NCBI RefSeq assembly: GCF_000300235.2
Contig: NZ_CP004388.1
Location: 4,512,571 to 4,576,570, forward strand
Direction: 5' to 3'
DNA length: 64,000 nucleotides
Origin: Thalassospira xiamenensis M-5 = DSM 17429
GTDB lineage: Bacteria; Pseudomonadota; Alphaproteobacteria; Rhodospirillales; Thalassospiraceae
The position numbers and the translations under genes are program-made. The notes under the pieces are model-generated. The model did not search any database. It was not told the origin of the DNA and was given only the letters and a program-made list of their open reading frames with translations. Shown here piece by piece: positions 17,670 to 25,963 of this stretch. The first letter of the stretch is position 1; each line of letters begins with the position of its first letter.

Positions 17670-17853
17670 GCTAGGTTCGGCGCTGCCGTTTGGTGATGGG
17701 AAACCGGTGTGATGCCGGTGCTGCCCCCGCAACTGTAACGGGTTGGGTGATCCGGGTGATGTGATGTCACAAGCCACCGGTAATGTTGATTTGCAGACAA
17801 CATGCCGGGAAGGCGGATTGCTTTCATGCCCGCAGCCAGAAAACCAGCCATCG
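17670..17853 (+). promoter_or_regulatory. Cobalamin riboswitch upstream of cobU
   Basis: The adenosylcobalamin aptamer is recognised by its conserved blocks in order: GGGAAACCGGTG (about 17698-17709), the core CTGCCCCCGCAACTGTAA (17721-17738), AAGCCACCGG (17771-17780), GCCGGGAAGGC (17804-17814), and the 3' B12 box CAGCCAGAAAACCAGCC (17833-17849). It ends about 74 bases before the cobU ATG. Cobalamin binding is expected to lower expression of cobU and the genes read with it (cobW, probably cobN). The expression platform downstream (17854-17926) has no obvious T-tailed terminator, so translational control is the better guess. Confidence 0.93.
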
Positions 17854-17926
17854 GTATCCCTGTTCGTAAGGATATGGGGTAACGCAATCCGGCCTCGGTG
17901 GGAGGTCAAAGCGAAGGAAAACGGGC

Positions 17927-18466
17927 ATGACCCAGAATATGGCTGATAACAGCCAGCTTGCCGGGATCCATCTGATCCTTGGCGGTGCCAGATCGGGCAA
18001 AAGCCGGTTTGCCGAAAACCGGATCAACCATGCAGGCGGCGGTATTTATATCGCGACCGGCCGGGCATGGGACGAGGAAATGGCAAATCGCATCGAACTT
18101 CACAAATCATCGCGCGGCGAGATATGGCAAACGATTGAGGAACCGCTTGATCTTTGCGCTGTCCTGTCTGCCTGCAATCATGACGGCAGCAAACCGGTGC
18201 TGGTCGATTGCCTGACGCTTTGGCTGACCAATCTGATGCTGGAAGATCGTGATATCGGGGCCGAGTTTGACCGGCTTTGCGACCTTTTGCCGGGGCTGGA
18301 TATCCCAGTTCTTCTGGTTTCGAACGAGGTTGGTTTCGGGATTGTGCCGGAAAATGCCATGGCGCGCAGCTTTCGTGATCATGCCGGACGATTGCATCAA
18401 CGGATTGCCGAGCTTGCCAATCAGGTGACGCTTGTGGTTGCGGGCATTCCGATGTCGGTTAAATAG
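17927..18466 (+). CDS. cobU: Adenosylcobinamide kinase / adenosylcobinamide-phosphate guanylyltransferase
   Basis: A 179-residue bifunctional enzyme that phosphorylates adenosylcobinamide and then attaches GMP, activating the ring for cobalamin synthase. The P-loop LILGGARSGKSRFAE is at about residues 16-30; VDCLTLWLTNLM and VSNEVGFGIVPENAMARSFRD are characteristic. Length is typical of CobU/CobP. GAAGGAAAA precedes the ATG. It is the first gene after the cobalamin riboswitch; cobW starts 32 bases downstream. Confidence 0.96.
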   Translation: MTQNMADNSQLAGIHLILGGARSGKSRFAENRINHAGGGIYIATGRAWDEEMANRIELHKSSRGEIWQTIEEPLDLCAVLSACNHDGSKPVLVDCLTLWLTNLMLEDRDIGAEFDRLCDLLPGLDIPVLLVSNEVGFGIVPENAMARSFRDHAGRLHQRIAELANQVTLVVAGIPMSVK

Positions 18467-18498
18467 ATCAGAATTCATAGATTTAAGGGTAATTGAAT

Positions 18499-19539
18499 AT
18501 GGCACAGCTTGGAAAAATTCCGGCAACAGTGATCACCGGTTTTCTTGGTGCAGGCAAAACCACGATGATCCGCAATATGCTGGAAAATGCCGGGGGTAAG
18601 CGGATTGCGCTGATCATCAACGAATTTGGTGATCTGGGCGTGGACCGCGAAGTGATAAATGGTTGTGGCATTTCGGGATGTGCCGAGGACGACGTTGTCG
18701 AACTTGCAAACGGTTGCATCTGTTGCACGGTGGCCGATGATTTCCTGCCGACCATCAAGGGCCTGATTGATCGCGACACGCCGCCTGATCATATCGTTAT
18801 CGAAACATCAGGGTTGGCACTGCCAAAACCGTTGGTCAAGGCGTTCAACTGGCCGGAAATCCGTTCACGGGTCACGGTAGATGGTGTGGTGGCTGTTCTG
18901 GACGGGGCGGCATTGCGCGACGGGCTGTTTGCCCATGATCATCATGCGGTTCAGGCCCAACGCGAGGCGGATGATAATCTTGATCATGAAAGCCCGCTTG
19001 AGGAACTGTTTGAAGAGCAGCTTCATTGCGCCGATATGGTGGTTCTGAACAAAACCGATTTGCTGAGCGCTGCCGAAGTTGCCAAGGTCGAGGCAGATAT
19101 CCGGGCCGAGCTGAAACGCCCATCGGTCAAGATCATCGCGACCGCGCATTCGAAGGTCGAAAATGCTGTTTTGCTGGGACTTGGAGCGGCGGCCGAAGAC
19201 GATCTTGATAGCCGCCCCTCACATCATGACGATGGTCACGAACATGACCACGACGATTTTGAAAGCTTTGTCGTGTCACTTGACGCGGTTGACGATGCGG
19301 CCTTACTTGAAAAACGCCTGATTGATGTCGTGCGTCAGTTCGATGTCCTGCGGATCAAGGGGTTTCTCGATATTCCCGGCAAGCCGATGCGCCAGGTTGT
19401 TCAGGGCGTTGGTGAGAGGTTCCAGCGTTATTTCGACCGGCCGTGGGCCGAAACCGAAACGCGCCGGTCGGAACTGGTGGTTATCGGCCTGCATGGCTTG
19501 GATCGCGGTGCCATCGAAGCGGCAATCAAGGCATCGTGA
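18499..19539 (+). CDS. cobW: CobW-type GTP-binding metallochaperone
   Basis: A 346-residue G3E GTPase. The P-loop VITGFLGAGKTTM is at about 12-23, the metal-binding NGCICCTV at about 71-78, and NKTDLL near 184. A His/Asp-rich loop (about 241-252, SHHDDGHEHDHDDF) separates the GTPase from the C-terminal CobW domain. Work on CobW proteins supports cobalt delivery for corrin synthesis, and here it lies directly upstream of cobN. The start is the ATG at 18499 after AAGGGTAATTGA; a TTG two codons earlier is less likely. Confidence 0.93.
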   Translation: MAQLGKIPATVITGFLGAGKTTMIRNMLENAGGKRIALIINEFGDLGVDREVINGCGISGCAEDDVVELANGCICCTVADDFLPTIKGLIDRDTPPDHIVIETSGLALPKPLVKAFNWPEIRSRVTVDGVVAVLDGAALRDGLFAHDHHAVQAQREADDNLDHESPLEELFEEQLHCADMVVLNKTDLLSAAEVAKVEADIRAELKRPSVKIIATAHSKVENAVLLGLGAAAEDDLDSRPSHHDDGHEHDHDDFESFVVSLDAVDDAALLEKRLIDVVRQFDVLRIKGFLDIPGKPMRQVVQGVGERFQRYFDRPWAETETRRSELVVIGLHGLDRGAIEAAIKAS

Positions 19540-19629
19540 CGTTTTGAAATTGTAAGATCATCCGGTCGACAACGTTGTGCGGGCGGATGATCTTGAACCA
19601 GCACACGATAAAAGAAACGGACATTTCCG

Positions 19630-22600
19630 ATGCATCTGCTTGCCGCCCAGCCTGGGCTTGTTACCGATGGAAGCGAAGCCGTCGATTTGGGGCAAAGCCC
19701 GGGCGATGTCGTTATCCTGTCGGCGGCAGAGTCCGAGCTTGCCTGTCTGGCGGGGGCGCAGGCGCGATTGACTTCGGCATTTGGTGATGTGACACCATCG
19801 CTGCGATTGGCAAGCCTTTTGCAGTTGGGCCACAACATGTCGGTCGATCTTTATGTCGACGATGTTCTGGCCGATGCCAAATTCATCATCGTGCGCATTC
19901 TGGGCGGTCGGGGATATTGGGAATACGGGATCGAACAGCTGGTCGAACTGGCCCGTCGCAACGACGTGCCGTTGGTACTGTTGCCAGGTGACGATCAACC
20001 CGATGCGGAACTGTTGTCGTTATCGACGGTAAAGGGTGCAACGTATCAGCAAATCTGGCGATACCTGATCGAAGGTGGTCCGGGAAATGCTGAACATTTA
20101 TTGCGTCTTATATATGAAAAGTTGAACCCGTCTGTCAGTTGGGACTGGAAGCCGGCGGCACCCTTGGTCAAGGCAGGCCTTTATTGGCCGGGGAAAATCA
20201 CCGCAAATCTCGAAGAAATTGAACAGAATTGGAAACAAAATCATCCTGTTGTCCCAATCATCTTCTACCGTGCATTAATTCAGGCTGGTAATCTGGATGT
20301 AATTGATGCGCTGGTTGAGGAGTTGTTGGGTAATAGCCTCAATCCATTGCCTGTTTTTGTTGCCAGCCTCAAAGACCCGGTTGCGGCGGCCTTGGTTGAA
20401 GAATGGCTGGGGTCAACACGTGCGGATTTGATCCTGAACACCACCGGCTTCTCTCTTTCCGTTCCGGGTGTGGAACGAAAAGACGGGCCGTTTGATGTTG
20501 TCGATGCACCGGTTTTCCAGGTGGTGCTATCTGGCGGTGGTGAAGCATCGTGGCGGGATGGGGTGAACGGCCTTGCCGCGCGGGATATTGCGATGAATGT
20601 CGCACTTCCCGAAGTGGATGGCCGTATTTTATCGCGCGCCGTGTCGTTCAAGGGATCGGCGGGCAAGGATGCCCTGACCCAGATTGATCTGGTCAAATAT
20701 ATCCCGGTGCGCGATCGGGTGGCGTTTGTTGCCGAACTGGCGGCCAATTGGGTCAAATTGCGCAAGACGGATGCCCCGGTGCGCAAAGTTGCGATGATCA
20801 TGGCCAATTATCCCAACAAGGATGCGCGCCTTGGCAATGGTGTGGGGCTTGATACACCGGCCGGGATGATTGAAACCCTTCGGGCGATGAAGGATGCCGG
20901 GTACAGGATTAATGAGCTGCCGGAAAATGGCGATGCCCTGATCGCGGCGGTCAAGGCCGGACCGACGAATGATTTCAAGTCGCTGGCGGATCGCACCGTT
21001 CGTGTGACGATCCCGGTTGCCGATTATCGCGCGGCATTTGCCGTCCTGCCCGCACGCATCCGTCAGCAGGTAACGGATGCCTGGGGAGAGCCGGAAAGTG
21101 ATCCGTTTTATCTGCCGGATCGGTCGGCGATTGCCCTTTCGATCCTGCCGATGGGCAATGTTGTGGTTGGGCTGCAACCGGCACGCGGATACAATATCGA
21201 TCCGCTTGAAAGCTATCATTCGCCCGATCTGGTGCCGCCGCATAACTATTTCGCGTTTTATATCTGGCTGCGCCATCATTTCGGGGCGCAGGCAGTCATT
21301 CATTTCGGCAAACACGGCAATATGGAATGGCTGCCGGGCAAGTCATTAGCGCTGTCGGAAGAATGCTTCCCCGAAGCCGTGTTTGGCCCGACACCGCATT
21401 TCTATCCCTTTATTGTCAATGATCCGGGGGAAGGCACACAGGCCAAGCGCCGTGCGCAGGCGGTGATCCTTGATCATCTGACCCCGCCTTTGACGCGGGC
21501 GGAAAGTTACGGACCGCTTAAGGATCTTGAGGCGCTGGTTGATGAATATTACGACGCAGCAGCAGTTGATCCACGCAGATTGATCATCCTGAAGCGTGAC
21601 ATCCTTGAACTTGCTATTCGTATCGGCCTTGATCGTGATTGCGGGATTGAGCCGGGCGAGGACGAGGAAAGTGCGCTTGCCAAGCTTGATAATTATCTGT
21701 GCGAATTGAAGGAACTTCAGATCCGCGATGGTTTGCATATCTTTGGTAAGGCACCGGAAGGGGATCTTTTGACCGATCTTCTGGTCGCACTGGCAAGATT
21801 GCCGCGAGGGGCTAGCGAGGGGCCAAAGGCGTCGCTTCATCGGGCCTTGGCCGCCGATATCCTTGGCGATCCCGGTTTTGATCCGCTTGATTGTGCCTTT
21901 GCGGAATTTTGGCCGGGGATAAAACCAGAAATCCTTGCGCAATATGACGTTGGGGCGTGGCGTACTACGGGCGATACGGTGGAGCGGATTGAGCTTCTGG
22001 CGCGTGATCTGGTGCGTGGGGAGGTGGTCGCGGATCAGGCATTGCTGCGGACAATTGAAGTTCTTTCCGATATCGAAATATCTATTCGCCCGGCGGTGAC
22101 AGCCTGTGGAGAGGCTGAGATTGCCGGGCTTTTAGACGGTCTTGCGGGCAAGTTTGTCGAACCGGGACCATCGGGTGCGCCAACGCGCGGGCGGCCAGAT
22201 GTTTTGCCGACCGGGCGGAATTTCTATTCGGTCGATACGCGGACGGTTCCGACCCCGGCGGCATGGCAATTGGGCTGGAAATCAGCCGAACTGTTGTTGG
22301 AGCGGCATGTTCAGGATCACGGTGAATGGCCCGCGGCCCTTGGTCTTTCGGTTTGGGGCACCAGCAATATGCGCACCGGGGGCGATGATATTGCCCAGGC
22401 GCTTGCCCTGATGGGGGTTCGGCCAACATGGGACAGCGCATCGCGCCGTGTGACCGGGTTCGAGATTATGCCCGCATCTCTGCTGGGGCGACCGCGCGTT
22501 GATGTGACGTTGCGCATATCGGGCTTTTTCCGCGATGCATTTCCCGGCCTGATTGACCTGTTTGACAGCGCGGTACGTGCGGTCGCCGCGCAAACCGACG

Positions 22601-23397
22601 AAGCGCCTGATATGAACCCGATTGCGGTTCGGGTGGCGGCAGAAACGGTAAAGCTGTGTGCCGCCGGGGCAAGTCCTGATCAGGCCAGAAAACAGGCGGC
22701 ATTTCGCGTGTTTGGTGCCAAGCCCGGTGCCTATGGCGCGGGATTACAGGCAATGATTGATGAAGAGCTTTGGGAAGATGACGCCGATCTGGCGGATGCC
22801 TATCTGGCGTGGGGTAGTTATGCCTATGGCAACGGGGCGGAAGGTGAAGCCGCGCGTGATCTGTTTGAAACGCGGCTGTCGCGAGTAGACGCGATTGTTC
22901 ATAATCAGGATAACCGCGAACATGATTTGCTCGATTCCGATGATTATTATCAGTTCGAAGGCGGAATGACATCGGCAGTTCGGCATCTGTCCGGCAAGCA
23001 GCCGACGGTTTATCACAGTGACCATTCCCGTCCGGAAAGCCCGAAAATCCGTACATTGGAAGAAGAAATTGCCCGTGTTGTCCGGGCACGCGTGGTCAAT
23101 CCGAAATGGATCAAAGGCGTAATGCGCCATGGTTACAAGGGCGCATTTGAAATGGCTGCAACGGTGGATTATCTGTTTGCCTTTGCCGCAACGGCGCGCT
23201 GTGTTGCGGATCATCATTTTGATCTGGTTTATGATGCGTATCTTGGCGATCGCGATGTGCGTGAATTCCTCAGGGATCATAATCCCGATGCGCTTCGCGA
23301 TATTCGCAACCGCCTGCGCGAGGCGATTGATCGTGGCCTTTGGCAGCCGCGCCGAAATTCCGTCTCGGCCGATCTGATGGGGAATAGCGCCCCATAA
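19630..23397 (+). CDS. cobN: Cobaltochelatase large subunit CobN
   Basis: A 1255-residue protein matching CobN, the large subunit of the ATP-dependent, late-insertion cobaltochelatase acting on hydrogenobyrinic acid a,c-diamide. Family segments include ILGGRGYWEYGIEQL, the metal/porphyrin-site region VIHFGKHGNMEWLPGKSLAL, PFIVNDPGEGTQAKRRAQA, LGLSVWGTSNMRTGGDD and, near the end, WIKGVMRHGYKGAFEMAATV. Length is close to that of the Pseudomonas denitrificans enzyme. The partner chelatase subunits CobS and CobT (AAA+ and VWA proteins) are not in the window; they are usually encoded elsewhere in alphaproteobacteria. It follows cobW by 90 bases. Confidence 0.95.
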   Translation: MHLLAAQPGLVTDGSEAVDLGQSPGDVVILSAAESELACLAGAQARLTSAFGDVTPSLRLASLLQLGHNMSVDLYVDDVLADAKFIIVRILGGRGYWEYGIEQLVELARRNDVPLVLLPGDDQPDAELLSLSTVKGATYQQIWRYLIEGGPGNAEHLLRLIYEKLNPSVSWDWKPAAPLVKAGLYWPGKITANLEEIEQNWKQNHPVVPIIFYRALIQAGNLDVIDALVEELLGNSLNPLPVFVASLKDPVAAALVEEWLGSTRADLILNTTGFSLSVPGVERKDGPFDVVDAPVFQVVLSGGGEASWRDGVNGLAARDIAMNVALPEVDGRILSRAVSFKGSAGKDALTQIDLVKYIPVRDRVAFVAELAANWVKLRKTDAPVRKVAMIMANYPNKDARLGNGVGLDTPAGMIETLRAMKDAGYRINELPENGDALIAAVKAGPTNDFKSLADRTVRVTIPVADYRAAFAVLPARIRQQVTDAWGEPESDPFYLPDRSAIALSILPMGNVVVGLQPARGYNIDPLESYHSPDLVPPHNYFAFYIWLRHHFGAQAVIHFGKHGNMEWLPGKSLALSEECFPEAVFGPTPHFYPFIVNDPGEGTQAKRRAQAVILDHLTPPLTRAESYGPLKDLEALVDEYYDAAAVDPRRLIILKRDILELAIRIGLDRDCGIEPGEDEESALAKLDNYLCELKELQIRDGLHIFGKAPEGDLLTDLLVALARLPRGASEGPKASLHRALAADILGDPGFDPLDCAFAEFWPGIKPEILAQYDVGAWRTTGDTVERIELLARDLVRGEVVADQALLRTIEVLSDIEISIRPAVTACGEAEIAGLLDGLAGKFVEPGPSGAPTRGRPDVLPTGRNFYSVDTRTVPTPAAWQLGWKSAELLLERHVQDHGEWPAALGLSVWGTSNMRTGGDDIAQALALMGVRPTWDSASRRVTGFEIMPASLLGRPRVDVTLRISGFFRDAFPGLIDLFDSAVRAVAAQTDEAPDMNPIAVRVAAETVKLCAAGASPDQARKQAAFRVFGAKPGAYGAGLQAMIDEELWEDDADLADAYLAWGSYAYGNGAEGEAARDLFETRLSRVDAIVHNQDNREHDLLDSDDYYQFEGGMTSAVRHLSGKQPTVYHSDHSRPESPKIRTLEEEIARVVRARVVNPKWIKGVMRHGYKGAFEMAATVDYLFAFAATARCVADHHFDLVYDAYLGDRDVREFLRDHNPDALRDIRNRLREAIDRGLWQPRRNSVSADLMGNSAP

Positions 23398-23583
23398 CAG
23401 CGCATTATCCAATATTGCGAATCACGAGAATTTTACCGCTGGAACAAACCGGGCAGTTGAAACGTTTCGTTTTCGCACCATATCTCTTTTAACCAAGTGT
23501 TAATCTATTGGTTGAGGGACGGGGCACACCTATCGAGCCGATAACCGCACAAGACGGATCGGCAACAGAGTTAGGAGGCCACT

Positions 23584-24270
23584 ATGGAAAGAACGAAACA
23601 CGTTCGTTTGCCTGACTATCTGCGGACCCCTCTGCCGGTTCATGCCGGACATGCAGAAATTGTCGATTTCCTGCTTGCTGATGCCGACCTTCCTGACTGG
23701 TTACGTGCCGATTTGCACGGCCAGGGCCGTTATCGCCCGGCCCGCGGTGCGATCCGTTCGGTTCTTGACCTGCGTGAACGGTTTCACGGCGTTCATGCAC
23801 CGGTCAGTATTGAAGAATTCCGTGATGACCTGGACGAACTTGCTCGCCATCTGCCGGGGCCGGATCAAACAACCATTAAAATTGATGCCAAGGTCCGGAT
23901 TTACTGGCGTTACCTGCAAGGTGTTGAACGCCAGATATGGCGTGCAACCATTTCAAGGGCCCATGTGGCGTTAAATCATTTCCCGGTGGTTCGCGAATTG
24001 AAGTCACTGATTGCGGATGTGGTTTCGACGCGCAACTGGCTTGAGCGTCGGCTCGAAGTGATCGAAAAAAGCTTCCAGAAACCGGTTCATGCCCCGAATG
24101 ATGCGGTGCGCAAGGCATTGCTTCGCCTACGTCAGATGTCGCCGGGCGACCGGTTGCAGTTATTTAACAAGGCGCGGATGCGTCGCCCCGAATTGCGTAA
24201 TACCGACATGCGTGAGCCTGATAAATGGGCCGATTTGGTAACCGGCGACCTTGGTTTATCGTCAGGCTGA
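23584..24270 (+). CDS. Hypothetical protein
   Basis: A 228-residue soluble protein I do not recognise. It is predicted mostly helical and rich in Arg, Asp and Leu; no signal peptide or membrane segment is visible. The region VVREFKSL-like helix and the basic FNKARMRRPELRNTDMRE near the C-terminus are the most distinctive parts. A strong ribosome site (GGAGG) lies just before the ATG, so it is well translated. It has its own T-tailed terminator and sits between cobN and cobO, without any sign of a cobalamin role. Confidence 0.7.
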   Translation: MERTKHVRLPDYLRTPLPVHAGHAEIVDFLLADADLPDWLRADLHGQGRYRPARGAIRSVLDLRERFHGVHAPVSIEEFRDDLDELARHLPGPDQTTIKIDAKVRIYWRYLQGVERQIWRATISRAHVALNHFPVVRELKSLIADVVSTRNWLERRLEVIEKSFQKPVHAPNDAVRKALLRLRQMSPGDRLQLFNKARMRRPELRNTDMREPDKWADLVTGDLGLSSG

Positions 24271-24323
24271 AGGGCTAAAAGATATATCGATTGACGACCG
24301 AGCCCGGCGGGTTTCGGGGGATC

Positions 24324-24407
24324 GCACCCGTTACGGGTGCAAGAGTGCGGCTGGAAACGGCCGCGCTTTCTTTTTGGGTGGTTGTCTATTGCCCGCCAGA
24401 CGGGCAA
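24324..24407 (+). terminator. Hairpin cluster including a T-tailed terminator
   Basis: Three hairpins lie in a row: GCACCC/GGGTGC (24324-24340), AGTGCGGC/GCCGCGCT (24344-24367) followed by TTCTTTTT, and TTGCCCG/CGGGCAA (24389-24407). The middle one is a good intrinsic terminator for the upstream hypothetical gene; the others may be part of the leader of the glycosidase gene starting at 24438. Confidence 0.7.
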
Positions 24408-24437
24408 ACTCGCAAAATTGATTTTCCGGGGGTATGG

Positions 24438-25235
24438 ATGCGCGCGTTTGTTGCCGTTGCTGGTTTTGTTTTGCAATTTTCTGCAGGGATCGGTATCGCG
24501 GCGGCGGATGACAGGCCAACGGTGCCGGACGGGCCGCTGCATTGGCAGTTGCAGGGTGACATTGATGTTAGCGGCAATATCCGCGTAATCGATAGCGATC
24601 TGTTTGAAACGACGGCCGATCAGGTTCGGGAATGGCGTGCGGCCGGTATTTTCCCGATTTGCTATATCAATGTTGGTGCGGTCGAGGAATGGAACGACGA
24701 TTACGGACAATTCCCAAAGGGTGTCATAGGGAATCCCTATTGGGGGTGGGAAGGTGAAAACTGGCTTGATATCAGCCGGTTTGACCAATTCGCCCATATT
24801 ATGGAGGCCCGGCTTGACCTGTGTCGGGAAAAGGGTTTTCTGGCTATTGAGCCGGACAACATTGATGCCTATGAAGCGGATACAACCAACAAGAAAACCG
24901 GGTTTGATCTGACACGTTCCGATCAGGTTCGATATATCGGATGGCTGATTGAGCAGGCGCATGCGCGCGGGCTTGCCATCGGGCAGAAAAATGCTGCCGA
25001 ACTGGTGCCTGATCTGATCGACAGAATTGATTTCGCCCTGCTTGAATCATCCTATCGGTTTGGCTTCATGGATGCGTTTTTGTCCTATGTGCAGATGAAC
25101 AAGCCGGTCTTTGCCATTGAATATATCGAAGAAGGGGTCAATCCGGACCGGTTTTGCCCCGAAGCCCGCAAATACGGTTTTCAGGGTGTCATCGCGCATG
25201 TCGAACTGGATCGAAAACCCGAAAACTGTCCTTGA
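24438..25235 (+). CDS. Secreted glycoside hydrolase of the endo-alpha-1,4-polygalactosaminidase (GH114) family
   Basis: A 265-residue protein with a signal peptide (RAFVAVAGFVLQFSAG, likely cleaved near IAAADD) and a TIM-barrel GH114-type domain: WQLQGDIDVS at the start, IFPICYINVGAVEEWNDDY, FLAIEPDNIDAYEA with the acidic residues expected at the active site, and LAIGQKNAAELV. Such enzymes hydrolyse alpha-1,4 galactosamine polymers and are often linked to exopolysaccharide. The ATG at 24438 has GGGGG just upstream and gives a normal signal peptide. It seems unrelated to the surrounding cob genes. Confidence 0.82.
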   Translation: MRAFVAVAGFVLQFSAGIGIAAADDRPTVPDGPLHWQLQGDIDVSGNIRVIDSDLFETTADQVREWRAAGIFPICYINVGAVEEWNDDYGQFPKGVIGNPYWGWEGENWLDISRFDQFAHIMEARLDLCREKGFLAIEPDNIDAYEADTTNKKTGFDLTRSDQVRYIGWLIEQAHARGLAIGQKNAAELVPDLIDRIDFALLESSYRFGFMDAFLSYVQMNKPVFAIEYIEEGVNPDRFCPEARKYGFQGVIAHVELDRKPENCP

Positions 25236-25288
25236 TCCGGCGTACGCTTCGCCGCATTGTTCGGGCAGAAATGCAAAGGGATGAAGCA

Positions 25289-25915
25289 ATGACCGACACC
25301 AACACGCCCGATACCGATCTCAATACCCGCCACGACGAAAAAATGAAGAAGATCAAGGCCGCGCGCGACAAGATGATGGCGCAGAAGATCGACAAAAAGG
25401 GCCTGATCATCGTTCATACGGGTAAGGGGAAAGGCAAATCATCGTCGGCATTTGGCATGGCGATGCGCTGTGTCGGGCACGACATGAAAGTTGGCGTTGT
25501 TCAGTTCATCAAAGGCGGCTGGGAAACCGGCGAGGCAAAGCTTTTGAAGAAATTCCCCGATCTTTGCGAATTTCACGCCATGGGAGCGGGCTTTACCTGG
25601 GAAACCCAGAACAGGGCGCAGGATGTGGCTTTGGCGCGTGAGGCCTTTAACAAGGCGCTTGAGATGATGCGTGATCCAAGCTTTGCCATGGTGATCCTCG
25701 ACGAGATCAACATCGTTCTGCGCTATGATTTCCTGCCGCTTGATGATGTTCTGGCAGCCTTGGCCGACAAACTGCCCGACCAGCATGTAGTCCTGACCGG
25801 GCGTAATGCGCCTGATACCCTGATCGAGGCGGCAGACCTTGTGACCGAGATGACAATGATCAAACATCCGTTCCGCGAACAGGGCATCAAGGCACAGATC
25901 GGTGTCGAGTTCTGA
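25289..25915 (+). CDS. cobO: Cob(I)yrinic acid a,c-diamide adenosyltransferase
   Basis: A 208-residue adenosyltransferase of the CobO/BtuR/CobA(Salmonella) family, which forms the cobalt-carbon bond to the adenosyl group. The P-loop-like VHTGKGKGKSSSAFG is at about 42-56, followed by the family's VVQFIKGGWETGE and VILDEINIVLRYDFL. A charged N-terminal arm (KMKKIKAARDKMM) is usual. The ATG at 25289 is preceded by AAGGGATG. cobQ begins 48 bases downstream, making a natural pair. Confidence 0.95.
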   Translation: MTDTNTPDTDLNTRHDEKMKKIKAARDKMMAQKIDKKGLIIVHTGKGKGKSSSAFGMAMRCVGHDMKVGVVQFIKGGWETGEAKLLKKFPDLCEFHAMGAGFTWETQNRAQDVALAREAFNKALEMMRDPSFAMVILDEINIVLRYDFLPLDDVLAALADKLPDQHVVLTGRNAPDTLIEAADLVTEMTMIKHPFREQGIKAQIGVEF

Positions 25916-25963
25916 TTTGCGATCTTGGCATACAGCCAGATAAAAGAAAGTTTTGAAACCGGA

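Noticed and set aside
22744..23412. 222-codon open frame opposite the 3' end of cobN
   Set aside because: Shadow of cobN codon use; no domain recognised.
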